Positions 5,950 through 7,643 of a stretch of DNA of 7,643 nucleotides are shown in pieces; the first letter of the stretch is position 1, and every line of letters begins with the position of its first letter. The notes beneath the pieces were generated by a model. The model was not told the origin of the DNA and ran no database searches. It saw only the letters and a program-made list of their open reading frames with translations. Origin of the DNA: UBA6921 sp964532385 (GTDB taxonomy: Bacteria; Pseudomonadota; Gammaproteobacteria; SG8-11); NCBI GenBank assembly GCA_964532385.1, contig CAZHHW010000138.1, positions 1-7,643 on the forward strand. Direction: 5' to 3'. Both the position numbers and the translations under genes were made by a program.

Positions 5950-6673
5950 TGGCATGTCCCCGCGCCGTATTCGTATGAGCGGTTTTAATTTCGCATCGGC
6001 CGTCGCTTTCGATGCTGCCGTCGCGCAGCAGCACCAGGCGCGAGGCGCGCGCCAGCAAGGCCGGATCATGCGTGCAGATCACCACCGACGAGCCCTGCTT
6101 GCGCGACAGTGCCAGCATCAGCTCGATCACGCGTTCGCCGGTGTGCGAATCCAAATTCGCGGTCGGCTCGTCCGCGATCAGCAGCGACGGCTGATGCACC
6201 AGCGCACGCGCAATCGCCACGCGCTGCCGCTGCCCGCCGGAAAGTTCATTCGGATAGTGACGTGCCAGGTCGGCCAGACCAACATCTTCTAGCATGCGCG
6301 CCACGCGTTGCGCGCGATTCGACGCGCGCGCCAGCATCAGCGGATAATCGACGTTCTCGGCCACGGTCAATACCGGTAACAGGTTGAAGCTCTGAAACAC
6401 AAAACCGATATTGCGGCAGCGGAAATCGGCCAGCTCCGCATCGCTGGCCTTGCCCTGCAACGCACCAACTTCAAAATCGCGGATCTTCACGGAGCCGGCG
6501 GAAACGCGATCCAATCCGCCCAGCAAATGCAGCAAGGTGGATTTGCCGCTCCCCGAGGGACCGCCCAGAAACACGCACTCGCCCTCGGCGACATTGATGT
6601 TCACGCCCCGCAAGGCATGCACCTCGGCGTTGCCCATCTGATAGCGCTTATGCACACCACGCGCTTCGATCAT
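5942..6673 (-). CDS. ABC transporter ATP-binding protein, LolD/MacB type
   Basis: This 243-residue ATPase has every ABC motif intact: Walker A GPSGSGKST (38-46), Q-loop Q94 in FVFQSFNLLP, signature LSGGQRQRVAIARAL (144-158), Walker B LLIADEPTANLD (164-175, catalytic Glu169), and H-loop ICTHD with His202. The opening IEARGVHKRYQMG..EVHALRGV and the FQSFNLLPVLTVAENV segment are typical of the LolD/MacB/FtsE-like (type VII) group that pairs with FtsX-like permeases. It powers substrate extraction or mechanotransmission by the adjacent permease. ATG 6673 overlaps the SDR-like stop by one base (TGATG); a GTG one codon earlier is the alternative. The C-terminal tail (221-243) is charged and poorly conserved. 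Confidence 0.94.
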   Translation of the reverse strand: MIEARGVHKRYQMGNAEVHALRGVNINVAEGECVFLGGPSGSGKSTLLHLLGGLDRVSAGSVKIRDFEVGALQGKASDAELADFRCRNIGFVFQSFNLLPVLTVAENVDYPLMLARASNRAQRVARMLEDVGLADLARHYPNELSGGQRQRVAIARALVHQPSLLIADEPTANLDSHTGERVIELMLALSRKQGSSVVICTHDPALLARASRLVLLRDGSIESDGRCEIKTAHTNTARGHANV

Positions 6674-7275
6674 CACATCACCATCCCATTGTCAACATTG
6701 AGCACCTGCCCGGTCATGCCGTGATTACCGCGCGCCAGGTGCGCGATATTGCCGGCCAGCAACGCGGGTGTCCCCGGCGCGCCCAGACCCATCATGTCGA
6801 ACAGTTTGCGTTCCGCGCCGGACAGCACCAGCGTTGATCCCAACTCCGGTTGTGAACCGTGGCAAACGACATTCACATCGACCTTATAACGTCCCAATTC
6901 CTTGGCCAGGCATTTGCTCGCGCCCAGCAAGGCCGCATCCGCCGCACTGCGCGCGGGATGCCCGGCCCGGCCGCAATGCGCAATGATGTCGCACACCACC
7001 ACGATCTGACCACCTCCCTTGGCCGCCAGGGTTTTTGCCGCGGCGCGCGCCGCACTCGCAAAATCTTCGAGCACGCTCGCAACATGCGCCACGATATGTG
7101 CGCCGCCGCGTTCATCCGCGCTCAGCGGTGCAATGTAGATCATGGCGGTGAATGCTTCGGTTTCGTTGCTCTCGGTCAACCCGAGCCCGGCGCCCTGCAG
7201 CGCCTGTTTCAATAGCAAAGGCACCTCGCCGCATAACCACACGCCCGCCGTTTTGTTGCTGTCCGCAGTCACCAC
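6673..7275 (-). CDS. SDR-fold protein lacking the catalytic triad (probable pseudoenzyme)
   Basis: This 200-residue protein is FabG-like along its length but has lost the active site. The stretch AADAALLGASKCLAKELGRYKVDVNVVCHG (111-140) and the C-terminal HGMTGQVLNVDNGMVM (185-200) align well with FabG-type SDRs. Where these have YxxxK it has Arg109-Ser-Ala-Ala-Asp113; the catalytic Ser position, 13 residues earlier, is Asp96 (VVVCDIIAHCG). The N-terminal TGxxxGIG cofactor motif is replaced by LCGEVPLLLK (14-23), and NNAG by IAPLS. It is about 45 residues shorter than a typical FabG. The GTG at 7275 has GGAGG 9 nt upstream; GTG 7272 is an alternative overlapping the upstream TGA. The frame is open and multiple codons differ, so this is not a sequencing error. 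It may form a heteromer with the active SDR encoded just upstream. Confidence 0.8.
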   Translation of the reverse strand: MVTADSNKTAGVWLCGEVPLLLKQALQGAGLGLTESNETEAFTAMIYIAPLSADERGGAHIVAHVASVLEDFASAARAAAKTLAAKGGGQIVVVCDIIAHCGRAGHPARSAADAALLGASKCLAKELGRYKVDVNVVCHGSQPELGSTLVLSGAERKLFDMMGLGAPGTPALLAGNIAHLARGNHGMTGQVLNVDNGMVM

Positions 7276-7643
7276 GTCACTAAACCTCCAGTAATATTCA
7301 AGGACGTTCCCGTCACATAGCGCGCGCCTTCCGAGGCAAGGTAGAGCGCGGCACCGGCCACATCCTGAGGCTCGCACGGGCGCGCAAGCGGCGTGTTGGA
7401 AACCAACAAGGCACGCACGCGTGCTTTCATGAGGTCGGCCAGCCCGCCCTCGATCACCTGCGGCGCGATGCAGTTGGCGGTCATGCCGCTGGCCGCAACC
7501 TCGCGCGCGAAGCTGCGTATATAACCTTCGACCGCCGCCTTGGCGGCACCGTAGGCCAGCCGCATCGGCTGCCCGACGCGTCCGGTGATCGACGATATCA
7601 CCACCACGGCACCGCCCTGCAGATCCGCGCGCAGCGCGCGAAA
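7269..7643 (-). CDS. SDR oxidoreductase, FabG-like, C-terminal part
   Basis: The gene runs off the right edge; 124 C-terminal residues are visible and the Rossmann N-terminus with its cofactor motif is outside the window. Visible are the catalytic Ser in VVVISSITGRVGQ (about 13-25), YGAAK (about 42-46) with Tyr exactly 13 residues after that Ser, and helix KAAVEGYIRSFAREVAASGMTANCIAPQVIEG. The C-terminal ..RPCEPQDVAGAALYLASEGARYVTGTSLNITGGLV is the classical SDR end. It should be an NAD(P)H-dependent ketoreductase, likely on an acyl chain (3-oxoacyl-ACP reductase type), though substrate cannot be proven. Its end overlaps the following SDR-like gene by 4-7 nt. It is the first visible gene of the minus-strand operon. 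Confidence 0.92.
   Translation of the reverse strand, partial: FRALRADLQGGAVVVISSITGRVGQPMRLAYGAAKAAVEGYIRSFAREVAASGMTANCIAPQVIEGGLADLMKARVRALLVSNTPLARPCEPQDVAGAALYLASEGARYVTGTSLNITGGLVTW
7285..7289 (-). promoter_or_regulatory. Shine-Dalgarno for the catalytically dead SDR gene
   Basis: GGAGG on the minus strand inside the 3' end of the active SDR gene, 9 nt before GTG 7275. It supports a GTG start at 7275 over the longer frame that extends to 7377, whose N-terminal part has no SDR-like sequence and overlaps the upstream gene heavily. Confidence 0.6.

Noticed and set aside
1999..6724. Long plus-strand frames opposite the minus-strand operon, including one of over 400 codons
   Set aside because: They are antisense to genes with clear families, and their His/Arg/Gln-rich compositions are typical of mirror frames in GC-rich DNA.
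1..7643. CRISPR array, tRNA or rRNA
   Set aside because: No regularly spaced repeats, cloverleaf or rRNA signature sequence is visible on either strand.

Overview
The window is from a Gram-negative, fairly GC-rich bacterium. Sec and lipoprotein signal peptides, an outer-membrane barrel and a LolA-like carrier all point to a two-membrane envelope. The overall look suits a proteobacterium, perhaps gammaproteobacterial, but no rRNA or marker gene is present to settle this.

Positions 1-1970 form a mosaic accessory region of visibly lower and uneven GC. From left to right it holds: the 3' end of an MqsR-like toxin gene broken by an in-frame TAG; an MqsA-like antitoxin start that breaks off after about 14 codons; a minus-strand antitoxin-like fragment with a one-base frameshift in an A run; about 320 bp with no recognisable gene; a complete hicA-hicB toxin-antitoxin pair; and a lone AT-richer P-loop kinase-like gene. 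A bulged hairpin after the kinase gene, together with matching 7-bp boxes at its two ends, faintly resembles an eroded integron cassette.

Positions 1972-7643 are one compact minus-strand operon, read from right to left, with GC of roughly 60%. It encodes an SDR oxidoreductase (cut by the window edge), a second SDR-fold protein that has lost every catalytic residue, an MacB/LolD-type ABC ATPase, an FtsX/MacB-type permease, a periplasmic LolA-like protein, an outer-membrane beta-barrel protein, and a TPR-like outer-membrane lipoprotein. Most junctions overlap or nearly touch, so the seven genes are probably co-transcribed and translationally coupled. The promoter lies outside the window.

The operon reads as an envelope-spanning export route: an ATP-driven inner-membrane pump, a periplasmic hydrophobic-ligand carrier, an outer-membrane barrel and an accessory lipoprotein. 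It is physically coupled to fatty-acyl or polyketide-type reductase genes, so the cargo may be a lipid or acyl product made by genes upstream of the window. That pathway is inference. The family assignments of the ATPase, permease, LolA-like protein and SDRs are solid.
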